Translations under genes and position numbers: made by a program
Part shown: positions 8,173 to 16,661 of the stretch, in pieces
Layout: every line of letters begins with the position of its first letter
How positions within the stretch are numbered: the first letter of the stretch is position 1
DNA from: CAVQZA01 sp963724805
GTDB lineage: Bacteria; Actinomycetota; Thermoleophilia; Gaiellales; Gaiellaceae
NCBI GenBank assembly: GCA_963724805.1
Contig: CAVRWA010000014.1
Coordinates: 992,001-1,056,000, forward strand
Length of the DNA stretch: 64,000 nucleotides
Reading direction: 5' to 3'
The notes under the pieces: model-generated
Seen by the model: only the letters and a program-made list of their open reading frames with translations
The model's database searches: none
Told to the model about the DNA's origin: nothing

Positions 8173-8562
8173 TGCCTCGTAGGCGGCGCCTCCCATGTCC
8201 CGGTTCGGGTAGCCGGGACTCACCGACAAACCGCTGGAAAGCAGCGGGTGCGCGCCTGTCGCGCGTCAGATCCGCGGCCAGCATGAGCCCAAGGTTTCAT
8301 CTGACTCCGCGAGCCGGGCTGGCAGTTACGGCTACGGCAACAGAACATGCGGAGTTTGAGAGATACTCGCTGAACAAGTACCTGACCGGAAAGCATCCGC
8401 CCGAATTCCTGCACAAGGTCAGCGGGCCGGTGATCACAGTCTCGCGATCACTGACACGGCGGACCGGAGTAACGATGGTCTCGCTGCGCAAGACACGCCG
8501 GCTGTGGTCGGCCCGGGCCGGCCGCTGCGAGATGCCTAACTGGACACCCGAAGAGTTCGCCG
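8173..8562. other. Region without a convincing gene
   Basis: A plus-strand frame is open from 8166 to 8648 (160 codons) but its translation is arginine-rich, matches no family I know and runs into the antisense end of the next gene. Its last third (WTPEEFAAIGRLLDRRS) could be a short real peptide or a remnant. I do not call it. Confidence 0.3.
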
Positions 8563-9120
8563 CTATCGGGCGGCTGCTCGACCGGCGGAGCCGGGAGGGG
8601 CCGCCGGTCGAAATGAAACGAACGGCCGACTGCCGACGAAATCCCTAACAGCGGTATCGGACCGGAGATCCCAGCCGAAGATCCACCTGACGAGGTGCAT
8701 TCTCCACGGGTGTCGGCGTCGGAACTCGACCACCACGGCGAAGCTCTCATCGTTCGAGAGGAAGCGCTGCTCCGGTGTGAACGACTCCCGTCCGATCTGT
8801 ACGTGAACCGCCGGACGAACTCGGATGTTCCGAACCCAGTCGGTGTTCTCACCCCAAGCCGAGCAGATGACCGCCTCATGGGTGTCCGGGTCGTACGTCA
8901 GGGCCATCGCGACGATGGAGTGGAGCTTTCCGGTTTTCCGTCCCGCGTGGACCACGAACAGGAACGTGTGGCCCAGGAGCCAGCCCCATCCCCGGCGATA
9001 CAGCGGTAGCGGCAGCCGGAAGACTACGAGAGCGAGACGCCCTGGCTGCCGGCGGAGCCCCAGTAGTGGCTTCGTCTTGGGGTCGATCGAGTCAGATGTG
9101 AGGGGCCTCATAACGGCCAT
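8563..9120 (-). CDS. Deazaflavin (F420)-dependent nitroreductase-family protein
   Basis: The 185-residue product fits the Ddn-like split-barrel family: basic N terminus, FLFVVHAGRKTGKLHSIVAM (the GRKTG pattern near the cofactor phosphate), VICSAWGENTDWVRNIRVRPAVHVQIG and a C-terminal FGWDLRSDTAVRDFVGSRPFVSFRP. Family members bind coenzyme F420 and reduce quinones or xenobiotics, and this placement is consistent with an actinobacterium. The hydrophobic stretch before the barrel may help membrane association. It is transcribed towards the uncalled region at 8.2-8.5 kb. Confidence 0.8.
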   Translation of the reverse strand: MAVMRPLTSDSIDPKTKPLLGLRRQPGRLALVVFRLPLPLYRRGWGWLLGHTFLFVVHAGRKTGKLHSIVAMALTYDPDTHEAVICSAWGENTDWVRNIRVRPAVHVQIGRESFTPEQRFLSNDESFAVVVEFRRRHPWRMHLVRWIFGWDLRSDTAVRDFVGSRPFVSFRPAAPPGSAGRAAAR

Positions 9121-9153
9121 TACCTCCGGATCCTCAAAGTGACCTCGCGCGAA

Positions 9154-9852
9154 TCAGTGTGGCGGCAGGAACGTGTCCGTCTGGTAGTCGTGGGTTACCG
9201 CCGAGATGTGCATCGCGATGTGCGCGATGGGCGCTCCGAGCGGGTTGAGCGTGAGCAGCGTCGGCGCGCTCCAAAACGCCGTGCCGCGAATCGGCGTGCC
9301 GAGCTTGCCGGAGCGAAACTCGGAGTAGCCCGCGTGGTAGACGGCCGTGAACGCGAACGCCATCGCCAGGGCGAGCGCCCCGGTCGCCGTCGTGCGGCGC
9401 CAGTGCTCCCTTCCCCGCATGAACGGGATAGCGGCGAACACGGCGAGCACCGGGAACGAGCCAAGCAGGATCCCGTCCGCCGCGCCGTACACGACACCGC
9501 GCCAGAGGATCTCCGCGGCGAACGTCACGCCGTGCGGATGTGCACTTCCAGCGCCCTTGAACACGATTGCCGAGAGCAGGCCCCCGGCCACGAGTCCGAG
9601 CGCAACCGACCACTTCCAGTTCCGCGCGACGAACTCCCGCACGTTCACGCCGCTGGACCTCACCCACGCGCCGAAGAACACGAACACCGACACGGCGTAG
9701 ATTCCGTAGTAGAGGTCGCGGGAGAAGCCGATCAGATCCGCGAACAGGAACGGCACGAGGAACGCGAAAAGGGCGCCTCCGCCGAGCCAGGCCCACTGGT
9801 TCGCATGTTCGCCGTGACTCCGCACGGCGAACGGTGCAGGGGCAACCGTCAT
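9154..9852 (-). CDS. Integral membrane protein, degenerate CPBP (CAAX protease-like) fold
   Basis: About six to seven hydrophobic helices are visible in 232 residues. The central AEILWRGVVYGAADGILLGSFPVLAVF resembles the EExxxR motif helix of CPBP intramembrane metalloproteases. Later FTAVYHAGYSEFRSG and a final APIAHIAMHISAV supply histidines. The canonical double glutamate is reduced to one, so catalysis is doubtful. The ATG at 9852 has AGGAGG at good spacing. It shares direction with the deazaflavin enzyme gene, 33 bp apart, and they may form an operon. Confidence 0.6.
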   Translation of the reverse strand: MTVAPAPFAVRSHGEHANQWAWLGGGALFAFLVPFLFADLIGFSRDLYYGIYAVSVFVFFGAWVRSSGVNVREFVARNWKWSVALGLVAGGLLSAIVFKGAGSAHPHGVTFAAEILWRGVVYGAADGILLGSFPVLAVFAAIPFMRGREHWRRTTATGALALAMAFAFTAVYHAGYSEFRSGKLGTPIRGTAFWSAPTLLTLNPLGAPIAHIAMHISAVTHDYQTDTFLPPH

Positions 9853-9939
9853 CAGAATCACCTCCTACGTGGCTACCCCATCCTCATCGCCGGAATCGAC
9901 TTTCACATCGTGGCGATCGCTGCCGGGGACTGCGGCTAA

Positions 9940-10338
9940 TCCGCACGCTGGAACTGGCTCGCCAGCGCTCCGAAGACGCATACCTTCGACCGGCTGGTTC
10001 GCGATTCAGGCCCGACGATCGCCAGCCCGCAGCCGACTTGGATCGAGCGCTACGCAGACGGCCCGGTCGCGTTCGTCTACTCCGGCGAGGCCCCGTGGAG
10101 CGAAGGGTCACCGGCCTGGGTGTACACGTTCTGGAACAGCCGCATCGACCGCGTCTACGTCCTCAACGGAGCGAAGGTCGACGGCCCGCTGCCGGTCCAG
10201 GCCGCGACGCTCGAGCCCGACCACACGATCCGCCTCGCGGCTCCCACGTCGCCGCCGCCGCGGCCGCCGTTCGCCGTCGCAGGCACCGGTGCCGCGCTCG
10301 CGGGAGCGCCGCGTCCGGCCGCCGTGGTCGCCGGCTGA
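9940..10338 (+). pseudogene. N-terminally truncated protein fragment
   Basis: The frame from the stop at 9937-9939 to 10338 reads a coherent protein end (WIERYADGPVAFVYSGEAPW, WVYTFWNSRIDRVYVLNGAKVDGPLPV, then a proline/alanine-rich tail). It contains no ATG or GTG before 10117, deep in the sequence. It looks like the C-terminal part of a secreted or surface protein whose front has been lost. The product is not identified. The second dispersed repeat follows immediately. Confidence 0.45.
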
Positions 10339-10376
10339 CGCCTACACCGGCTTCCGGCCCATGCACTCAGCGTAGG

Positions 10377-10446
10377 AGGTTGACGGTCCGTCCCGCGATC
10401 AGAAGGACGGCGAGGCCTGAGGCGCCCGACTCGATGACGTTAGCCC
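10377..10446. repeat. Second dispersed repeat, copy A
   Basis: This stretch matches 20801-20871 at roughly 63 of 71 aligned positions with one indel. On the minus strand it reads as a protein C terminus (ESGASGLAVLLIAGRTVNLL then stop), suggesting both copies are tails of a once-duplicated gene. The bases between here and 10599 show nothing else. Confidence 0.6.
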
Positions 10447-10599
10447 GTTCCAGGCCCGTTCTTATGGACTTCGAAACCGTTGACGATCCCTCCCCCGAGC
10501 CTTGTCGCACGTTGCGGGAAGGCGACGGCTTCCTGAGGATGATGCGCTGCCGGCGTGTGAGGGGGCGTATTGCAGGAGGCGACAGTCACGCGCCCTGTT

Positions 10600-11469
10600 T
10601 CAGGCGAGCATGGTGCGCAGATAGTCCTCGACCCTGGTTTGGGGCTGCATCCACTCGGGGGCGGGGGCGATTTCGTCGCCGCGGGTCTGTACGAGCATCA
10701 GCGACGGGAAGATGGCAGCGTCGGTTCCGGCTGCCTCGCGCGCCTGTTGCTCGAGGTCGTCGGCGGGGACGTGTTCGACGGTGATCGGCCGGCCCGTGAT
10801 CGACTCGGCCAACCGAACAACTTCCAGCGGACTGACGGCGTCGGGGCCGCCCAGCTCGATCGTCTGCCCATGCGCGCGCGGGTTGTCGACGCAGGCCACG
10901 ATCGCCCTGACCACGTCGTGAGCCGATATCCAGCTGACACGCTGGTCGCCGCTGCCAAGCACACGCGCGCTTCCACCAGCCAAATCGAAGCCCAGCGCCG
11001 GGCCGAGCCACATCTCCATGAAGTAGCTCGGACGCAGGATCGTGTAGATCAGCCCCGACTCGCGCAGGCGCTGCTCAACCGCACGCTTAGCCTCGGTCAG
11101 CGGATCGTCCGTATCGATGCGACCGGTGAAGGAGACGTAGATGAAGTGACCGACCTCCGCCTGGCGCGCAGCATCGACAAGCGCCAGGTGGCCGTCACGG
11201 TCAACGGCACTGATCGAATCGGTGCCCACCGAGCCGATCGTGGTCGCACCCGAGACAACGGTTACCACACCAGCACAGGCGCGAGCAAGCGACTCAGCAT
11301 CGCGCAACTCCCCGCGCACGACCTCAGCCCCAAGCTCATCGAGCCACTTGACTCGCTCTGGGTCGGACGTCTCCCGCACCAGCGCCCGCACCGGCTTCCG
11401 CTCACCACAGAGTGTCTCGCAGACGCCGCCGCCCAGAGTCCCAGTCGCCCCCACAACCAGGTTCATCAC
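10600..11469 (-). CDS. NmrA/SDR-type NAD(P)-binding protein
   Basis: The 289-residue atypical short-chain dehydrogenase begins NLVVGATGTLGGGV, the glycine-rich dinucleotide motif (GxxGxxG). It continues VRALVRETSDPER, DAESLARACAGVVTVVSGA, HFIYVSFTG, and ILRPSYFMEMWL. The lack of a clean YxxxK and the NmrA-like layout indicate a sensor-like or quinone/NADPH-binding role rather than a known enzyme. It stands alone between repeat copies. Confidence 0.8.
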   Translation of the reverse strand: MMNLVVGATGTLGGGVCETLCGERKPVRALVRETSDPERVKWLDELGAEVVRGELRDAESLARACAGVVTVVSGATTIGSVGTDSISAVDRDGHLALVDAARQAEVGHFIYVSFTGRIDTDDPLTEAKRAVEQRLRESGLIYTILRPSYFMEMWLGPALGFDLAGGSARVLGSGDQRVSWISAHDVVRAIVACVDNPRAHGQTIELGGPDAVSPLEVVRLAESITGRPITVEHVPADDLEQQAREAAGTDAAIFPSLMLVQTRGDEIAPAPEWMQPQTRVEDYLRTMLA

Positions 11470-11662
11470 GCACCCCCTTGCTCGGAGGCTCCGAGTATGC
11501 CGCGCCCGCCGCCACCCAGCAACACACGCTCAGAGCATCCCCGCAAACTGGCTCTGAAAGCTTGGCTACTGAGTCCGCGACCAGCGCACAGAGTGAGCTA
11601 TCAGTACGCGCTCAGCACCGCCGGCGACTGCGGACGCTGGGGCCGACGCGCCAATGCCCTCG

Positions 11663-11750
11663 TCTACTCGACACACGCTTGACACACCCTCCGCAAACCC
11701 GCTCCAGCAAAGGGTTTGCGGAGGGACCCCATCATCGCCTCCGACCTGTT
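11663..11750. repeat. Dispersed repeat, copy 4, with perfect hairpin
   Basis: TCTACTCG is followed by 11-bp units at 11667-11677 and 11678-11688. A perfect 14-bp inverted repeat follows (CCCTCCGCAAACCC 11687-11700, GGGTTTGCGGAGGG 11712-11725) with an 11-base loop, GCTCCAGCAAA. The tail is GGACCCCATCATCGCCTCC, as in copy 2. This is the best-preserved hairpin of the family. The rest of 11470-11965 holds no gene. Confidence 0.85.
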
Positions 11751-11965
11751 TAGGGGTCATTTTCTGGTCTTTTTGGACATTCCCGAGCTCGAACCGTCGA
11801 ACACTTCTCTCTGTGAAGAAGAGACGTGTCCGTCTTGTGTCCGCGCTCTGTGTCGAACTGGACAACACAGATCCTTTCGGGGGTCGGGTCTGCGGCGACC
11901 AGGTTCTCTGGAGCCAGGTGATCGACCTGCTGCATTGCCCGACGGAGCTTCGAGCGGGCTACGGG

Positions 11966-14833
11966 TCAGGCGTCGAGCTCGGCTGGCCCGTCGCTGGGCG
12001 ATGCGAGGCGGTGCGCGATTGCGGCGGCTTCGCGCCGGTTCGGTGCGGCGAGCTTGCGCAGGATGTGGGAGACGTGGACGCTCGCTGTCTTCACGCTGAT
12101 CACGAGTGCGTCGGCGATCTCCCGGTTGGTGTAGCCGCGGGCGACGAGCGTGAGCACCTCGGCCTCCCGCGGCGTCAGGCCGAGGTTCTCCTCCAGGACA
12201 CGCTTTCGATCGGACGGCGCGGCGTCCGGCGAAGCGAGGTCGAGCCGCGCACGCTTGGCGAGCAGCTCGAGCTGCCGAGCAAGCGGCTTTGCTCCTATCC
12301 GAGTCGCGACAGAATATGCCGCTCTGAGTGGCACGCTGGCCTCCGTGCGCGCCGCGCCGGCTGCGACGAGCGCCTCGGCTTGCCGCCAGCGGCAGTAGGC
12401 CGCGAGGGGCGGGCGTTCGAGCCCATCCCACGTGGCCGCGGTCTCCGACCACAGATCGGGCCGTGCGACGTCGCGGGCGCGCTCGTACTCGGCCTCGGCG
12501 AGGGCCTGCCAGCCGCGGGTGTTCGGCGTGACCGCTGACGCCTCGTTCGCGGCGCGTCGAGCGACGGCGTTGAGCTTCCGCGCCCGGGCGAGCCAGGTGC
12601 GGACGGCGTCCGCATCGCGCCGGGCACGCGCGAGCGCTGCTAGCTCGGCATGTGCGCGGAGCCCCTTCGCGCAGAACCAAACATGCAGCTGGGCGGCTCG
12701 CGGCGAGCTCGCCTTCGCCATACCGTCGTTCACTGCCTGGTCGACCTCCGTCCAGCGCCGCTCCCACAGGGCGAGCTCTGCGAGGTAGACGTCGTAGATC
12801 CCCTGCCCGCGGTCTTCGCGCAGCGTCGCAAGCGCGGCCTCGAGATGTGATCGCGCGGCGTCGAAGTCGCCGCGCCCGAGCTCGAGGTCGGCGCGGAGCA
12901 TGAGGAGCATGTAGGGGAAGTTGGCGGTGATGGCGCGGAGCGCGGTCGCGCTGACTCTGTCTGCCTCGTCCCACTCTCCGATCGCGATGAGGGCCTCGAT
13001 CGAGTTCGCGAGGAGTACCGTGCTGTCGATTCCGTACGGCTTGACGAACTGGAGGCCTTGCGCTCCGACCCGTGCCGACTCGCGGGGCCTACCCAGCATC
13101 GTCAGCACGTCGGTGAGCGAGGTGTACGCCCGCAGAACGGCCGGAGAATCGTCTGTTTCCTCGGCGAGCTCGAGAGCTCGCCTGATGAGCCCGATGCCCT
13201 CGTCTGTGCGGCCGACGTAGGAGAGGTCCCTGCCGAGGTCCGCGAGTGCTCGGAGCTCCACCGCGTGCGCGCCGACCTCGCGGGCGAGCTCGAGCGCTTG
13301 CTCGCACGTTGCAAGCGATTCGTCGAAGCGCCACGCAAGCATTAGCCCGAGCGCGAGCGCCGCGAGAGCCTCGGCGCGTTCCACTGAGGGTGGTTGTGCC
13401 GGCACGAGCTCGACCATGCGCTCGAATGCGGAGAGAGCAGCGTTGGTTCTTCCGCTCTCGTGCAGGTAGTGGCCGAGGCTGTCGTAGAGGCGCGCCGCGC
13501 GTAGCGGGTCGTCCTCCGGTATCAGCTCGATCGCCCTCTGTGTGAGCTCGACCGCACGGGGCGCTCGGCCCGTTTGGCTGGCGAGTGCCGCTGCCCAGGC
13601 GCAGAGATCGGCGAGGTCGAGCCCTGCGCGGCCGAGTGCATCGGGTACGGCGTCCCACAGGGCGAGCGCCCGCTCGAGGTGGGCGAGAGCCTCGGCCAAG
13701 CCGAAGACGGCCTCGGCCTCGCGCGCCGCTTCGACCGACGCGGCGAGCGCCTCTCCGCTGCGACCGGCCGCCGCCCAGTGGGGTGCGAGCTCGGCCGGAG
13801 TCGTGGCCGCGCTGCGTACGAGCTCGTCGGCGAGCCGTGCGTGCAAGTCCTCCCGCTCGCCGGGGAGTATCGTCGAGTAGATCGCCTCCGCGAGGAGCGC
13901 GTGGCGGAATCGGAAGCTGTTCGTCGCCTGCTCGGCGACGAGGACGGCGTGGTCGACCGCCCGACGCAGCGACTCTCGCACGTCGCGCTCGCGAAGACCC
14001 GCGACGGCGCAGAGGAGCGGGTATCCGATGTCGCGTCCGACGGCTGAGCCCACTTGCAACAGGCTCTGCGTTCGACCGTCGAGCCGGACGAATCGCTGTA
14101 GGAGCAGGTCGCGCAGACGACGCGGAAGTTCACCGCGCTCGTCGCCCGCCGCCGCGAGCAGCTCCTCGGCGAAGAAAGGGTTTCCCTCTGAGCGGGCGAG
14201 GATCGTGTCCATCAGCCCCGCCGGTAGCGGAGAGTCGGTGCGGGCCGCGAGCAGCGCCGTCAACGCCTCGTCTTCGAACGGTCCGAGCTCGATCACGAGC
14301 GCCGAGCCCGAGCGCCGGATGCCGTCCGCGAGCCGGCGCATGCGTTCCGCGGAGGAGAGCTCGTCCGCGCGATAGGTCGCGAGCAGCAGCACGCGTCGGT
14401 CGTCGACGTTGTGCGCGAGGAAGACGAGGAGATCGAGGGTAGACGTGTCCGCCCAGTGCAGGTCCTCGAGCACGACCAGCACGGGTACGGCGGCCGCTCG
14501 GTCGGCGAGCAGCGCGAGCGTGTCCTCGAACACCCGCAGCTGCGAGCCTTGCATGCGGTCAGCGGCCTGCCGAGGCTCGCCGAGCGGTCGCAGAGCCTCG
14601 ACGAACGGCTGGAACGGCAGCTCCGTGCCGACGAGATCGATCGCGCGCCCGACGAGGACCTCGAAGGCGGCGTCGCCGGCGCGTCTCGCGAGCTCGGCCG
14701 CCAGCCGGGTCTTCCCGATGCCCGCTTCTCCGGAGACGAGGATGGTCGCACCGTTCCCCGCCCGCGTCGCGTCGAGCGCGCGCCAGAGCTCTTCGAGCTC
14801 GCCAACGCGTCCGACGAAAGCGCTTGTAGGCAT
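11966..14833 (-). CDS. Large LuxR-family (LAL/MalT-like) ATPase regulator
   Basis: The 955-residue product has Walker A GEAGIGKT at 35-42 and Walker B LVVLEDLHWAD near 120. A long TPR-like helical region follows, then a C-terminal LuxR helix-turn-helix (LTPREAEVLTLVARGYTNREIADALVISVKTASVHVSHILRKL). Known for the family: ATP-dependent STAND regulators that switch on transcription after sensing an inducer. The ATG at 14833 is chosen because MPTSAFVGRVGELEELW is the standard family start; the frame is open 200 codons further upstream only as antisense of the next gene. It diverges from the alpha/beta hydrolase, a likely target. Confidence 0.9.
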   Translation of the reverse strand: MPTSAFVGRVGELEELWRALDATRAGNGATILVSGEAGIGKTRLAAELARRAGDAAFEVLVGRAIDLVGTELPFQPFVEALRPLGEPRQAADRMQGSQLRVFEDTLALLADRAAAVPVLVVLEDLHWADTSTLDLLVFLAHNVDDRRVLLLATYRADELSSAERMRRLADGIRRSGSALVIELGPFEDEALTALLAARTDSPLPAGLMDTILARSEGNPFFAEELLAAAGDERGELPRRLRDLLLQRFVRLDGRTQSLLQVGSAVGRDIGYPLLCAVAGLRERDVRESLRRAVDHAVLVAEQATNSFRFRHALLAEAIYSTILPGEREDLHARLADELVRSAATTPAELAPHWAAAGRSGEALAASVEAAREAEAVFGLAEALAHLERALALWDAVPDALGRAGLDLADLCAWAAALASQTGRAPRAVELTQRAIELIPEDDPLRAARLYDSLGHYLHESGRTNAALSAFERMVELVPAQPPSVERAEALAALALGLMLAWRFDESLATCEQALELAREVGAHAVELRALADLGRDLSYVGRTDEGIGLIRRALELAEETDDSPAVLRAYTSLTDVLTMLGRPRESARVGAQGLQFVKPYGIDSTVLLANSIEALIAIGEWDEADRVSATALRAITANFPYMLLMLRADLELGRGDFDAARSHLEAALATLREDRGQGIYDVYLAELALWERRWTEVDQAVNDGMAKASSPRAAQLHVWFCAKGLRAHAELAALARARRDADAVRTWLARARKLNAVARRAANEASAVTPNTRGWQALAEAEYERARDVARPDLWSETAATWDGLERPPLAAYCRWRQAEALVAAGAARTEASVPLRAAYSVATRIGAKPLARQLELLAKRARLDLASPDAAPSDRKRVLEENLGLTPREAEVLTLVARGYTNREIADALVISVKTASVHVSHILRKLAAPNRREAAAIAHRLASPSDGPAELDA

Positions 14834-14947
14834 CCCGATACTGGAAGATAGGGCGCTCGGCTGCAGAAGATAAGGCCCTCCGCCCGATGTGCTCGCGTTC
14901 CTTACCGGCCACGATCCCTCCGCTTCGACGAACACAGGAGGCGAGAG

Positions 14948-15826
14948 ATGGCAGCAGTGACTGGGCCCGTCGCGGGACGCGGGGTGAGGGTTTCGATGAA
15001 GAGGTACACGGTTCGGGGCGGGGGCGGCCTGCGTTTGCACGTCCGCGAGTGGGGGAAGCCGGAGGGACCGCCGATCCTGTTTATCCACGGCTGGTCGCAG
15101 AACCACCTCTGCTGGGCAAAGCAGTACGAGAGCTCGCTGGCCGACGAGTTCCGGCTCGTCGCGTACGACCTCCGCGGTCACGGTATGTCCGAGGCGCCGC
15201 TCGAGCCCGAGAACTACACCGCCGGAAATCTCTGGGCCGACGACGTGGCGGCGATCATCGACGAGTTGCGTCTCGACCGCCCGGTGCTCGTCGGCTGGTC
15301 GTACGGCGCGTTCGTCATCAGCGACTACGTGCGCATCTACACACAGGATCGAATCGCAGCGATCAACTTCGTCGAGGGCGTCACCAGACTCGGCGAGGCG
15401 GCCTTCGGCACGCTGATCGGCCCTGGGTTTCTCGACCATTTCGTCGATGCGACAGCGGATGACCTGCCGACGAACATTCGGGCCATGCGCTCGTTCGTCA
15501 AGGCGTGCCTGGTGAAGCCGGTATCAGACGACGACCTCGAGACGGCGATGTGCTGGAACGTCGTCGTGCCGGCGCAGATCCGCGCCGGCCTCGCGGCTCG
15601 CGCGATCGACGACGACGACGTGCTGCGCGCGCTAAAGGTGCCGGTGCTCGTCACGCACGGCCGGATGGACTCGGTCGTCCTGCCGGCGATGGCCGAGCAC
15701 GTCCTCGCCACGTGCCCGACGGCCGAGGCCTCGTGGTACGAAGGAGTCGGCCACGCGCCGCACCTCGAGGAGCCCGAGCGCTTCAACCGCGAGCTGGCCG
15801 AGCTGACCCGACGCGTCCGCGCCTGA
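14948..15826 (+). CDS. Alpha/beta hydrolase
   Basis: The 292-residue enzyme has an oxyanion-region motif ILFIHGWSQNH, a nucleophile elbow GWSYG and a late acid/histidine pair (THGRMDSVV, then GVGHAPHLEEPERF). The layout is that of epoxide hydrolase/haloperoxidase-like hydrolases; the substrate is unknown. GGAGGCGAG before the ATG supports the start, although an inner ATG (MKRYTVRG) would also fit the domain. It is divergent from the large LuxR-type ATPase regulator with a 114-bp gap. Confidence 0.85.
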   Translation: MAAVTGPVAGRGVRVSMKRYTVRGGGGLRLHVREWGKPEGPPILFIHGWSQNHLCWAKQYESSLADEFRLVAYDLRGHGMSEAPLEPENYTAGNLWADDVAAIIDELRLDRPVLVGWSYGAFVISDYVRIYTQDRIAAINFVEGVTRLGEAAFGTLIGPGFLDHFVDATADDLPTNIRAMRSFVKACLVKPVSDDDLETAMCWNVVVPAQIRAGLAARAIDDDDVLRALKVPVLVTHGRMDSVVLPAMAEHVLATCPTAEASWYEGVGHAPHLEEPERFNRELAELTRRVRA

Positions 15827-15867
15827 GGGTACGGGCGAAGCCGCATCGAACCGAACCACCAACGTGA

Positions 15868-15915
15868 CCTCCTCTCAGTGGAGAGGAGGATCATAGGGTC
15901 CCCGGCCCGGTTAGA
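15868..15915. repeat. Partial relative of the dispersed repeat (copy 5)
   Basis: A perfect 9-bp hairpin (CCTCCTCTC 15868-15876, AGTG loop, GAGAGGAGG 15881-15889) is followed by TCATAGGGTCCCCGGCCCGG, the tail seen in copies 1 and 3. The 11-bp direct repeats are missing. It may also terminate the hydrolase transcript. Confidence 0.5.
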
Positions 15916-15944
15916 AATAGCTGTTTTGCAGGGTTTTGAGTCTA

Positions 15945-15992
15945 GTCGGCGCTCAGGCCACGTTGGTTGTACGTCGCCGCCTGAGCGCTGAC
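15945..15992. terminator. Hairpin between convergent genes
   Basis: A 14-bp stem with one mismatch (15945-15958 with 15979-15992, 20-base loop) lies between the end of the plus-strand hydrolase and the end of the minus-strand VOC gene. It would serve as a bidirectional terminator. No T-tract is present. Confidence 0.5.
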
Positions 15993-16002
15993 GCGGTAGG
16001 GC

Positions 16003-16368
16003 CTAGGTCGGGGCGGGCGCGGATGAGTCGTTCTGCCAGAGGCCGAACTCGTTTCCCTGGGGGTCTCGGCAGGTTGCGAACCAGCCCATGCCTGGCACTG
16101 GTCGCGGCTCGTCTGCCTGGCCGCCGAGCTCGTTCACTCGCGCGGCGCCGACCTTGATCTCGTCCACGTCAAAGTAAGCGCGCGCACCCTTCTTGCCGGG
16201 CTCCATGTTGGTGATCGCCCCGCCGGTCTGGTCGCTGATCCGGGCCATGTGGTACTCGAAGGGGCCGGGGAACGACTCGAACTCCCACCCGAAGAGCGAG
16301 CCCCAGAACTCGATCCCCTTTCCGGTGTCATCGGCCGGGATCTCGAAATGCACGATCCGTGTGGGCAT
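16003..16368 (-). CDS. VOC (glyoxalase/dioxygenase fold) protein
   Basis: The 121-residue single VOC module pair reads MPTRIVHFEIPADDTGKGIEFWGSLFGWEF, then YFDVDEIKVGAARVNELGG and WFATCRDPQGNEFGLWQ. The H and E positions at the strand starts and ends are those that bind metal in this superfamily. Function could be antibiotic resistance or small-molecule metabolism; it cannot be fixed from sequence. It is the last gene of a probable three-gene minus-strand run with the MoaD-like and BNR-repeat genes, 25 bp from the former. Confidence 0.8.
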   Translation of the reverse strand: MPTRIVHFEIPADDTGKGIEFWGSLFGWEFESFPGPFEYHMARISDQTGGAITNMEPGKKGARAYFDVDEIKVGAARVNELGGQADEPRPVPGMGWFATCRDPQGNEFGLWQNDSSAPAPT

Positions 16369-16393
16369 GAGATTCTCCTCTCGCTTGCTCGGG

Positions 16394-16657
16394 TTAGCCG
16401 CCGCTGATCGCGGCGATGATGTCCACGCGAGAAGTCGTCCCGAGAGGAGCGTCGAGCGTGGACCGCTCCCGGTCGACGTAGACGTGGATGTGCCGGTGGA
16501 GGACCGGGCCGGGCTGGCAGAGCCGGTCCCGGAGCCCCGGCCAGTCCCGATCGAGCTTCTCGATCGCCTCGGCGACGGTGGCTGCGTCGACGTCGAGGCG
16601 GTGCGGCAGGTCGTCGAAGAGCGCGGTCAGCGTCGTCGGCAGGTGCAGGTCGGCCAT
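16394..16657 (-). CDS. MoaD/ThiS-family small sulfur-carrier-like protein
   Basis: The 87-residue beta-grasp protein ends in the diagnostic Gly-Gly (IIAAISGG), with VDAATVAEAIEKLDRDWPGLRDRL and HIHVYVDRER in the expected places. In MoaD/ThiS relatives the C-terminal glycine is adenylated and carries sulfur. It lies 4 bp downstream of the BNR-repeat gene, so the two are certainly co-transcribed. Such pairs of orphan MoaD and BNR-repeat genes are familiar in actinobacteria and proteobacteria, but no shared function is established to my knowledge. Confidence 0.8.
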   Translation of the reverse strand: MADLHLPTTLTALFDDLPHRLDVDAATVAEAIEKLDRDWPGLRDRLCQPGPVLHRHIHVYVDRERSTLDAPLGTTSRVDIIAAISGG

Positions 16658-16661
16658 GGCT

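Noticed and set aside
8166..8648. 160-codon plus-strand frame
   Set aside because: There is no family resemblance, composition is arginine-rich, and it overlaps the antisense end of the deazaflavin enzyme gene; only the last third looks faintly protein-like.
2683..11750. Repeats interpreted as integron attC sites
   Set aside because: They lack the GTTRRRY and RYYYAAC core pair, genes lie in both orientations between them with more than one gene per interval, and no integron integrase is present.
14834..15439. Extra 200 codons upstream of the large LuxR-type ATPase
   Set aside because: This part is antisense to a clear alpha/beta hydrolase with its own ribosome-binding site, and does not resemble the family N terminus.
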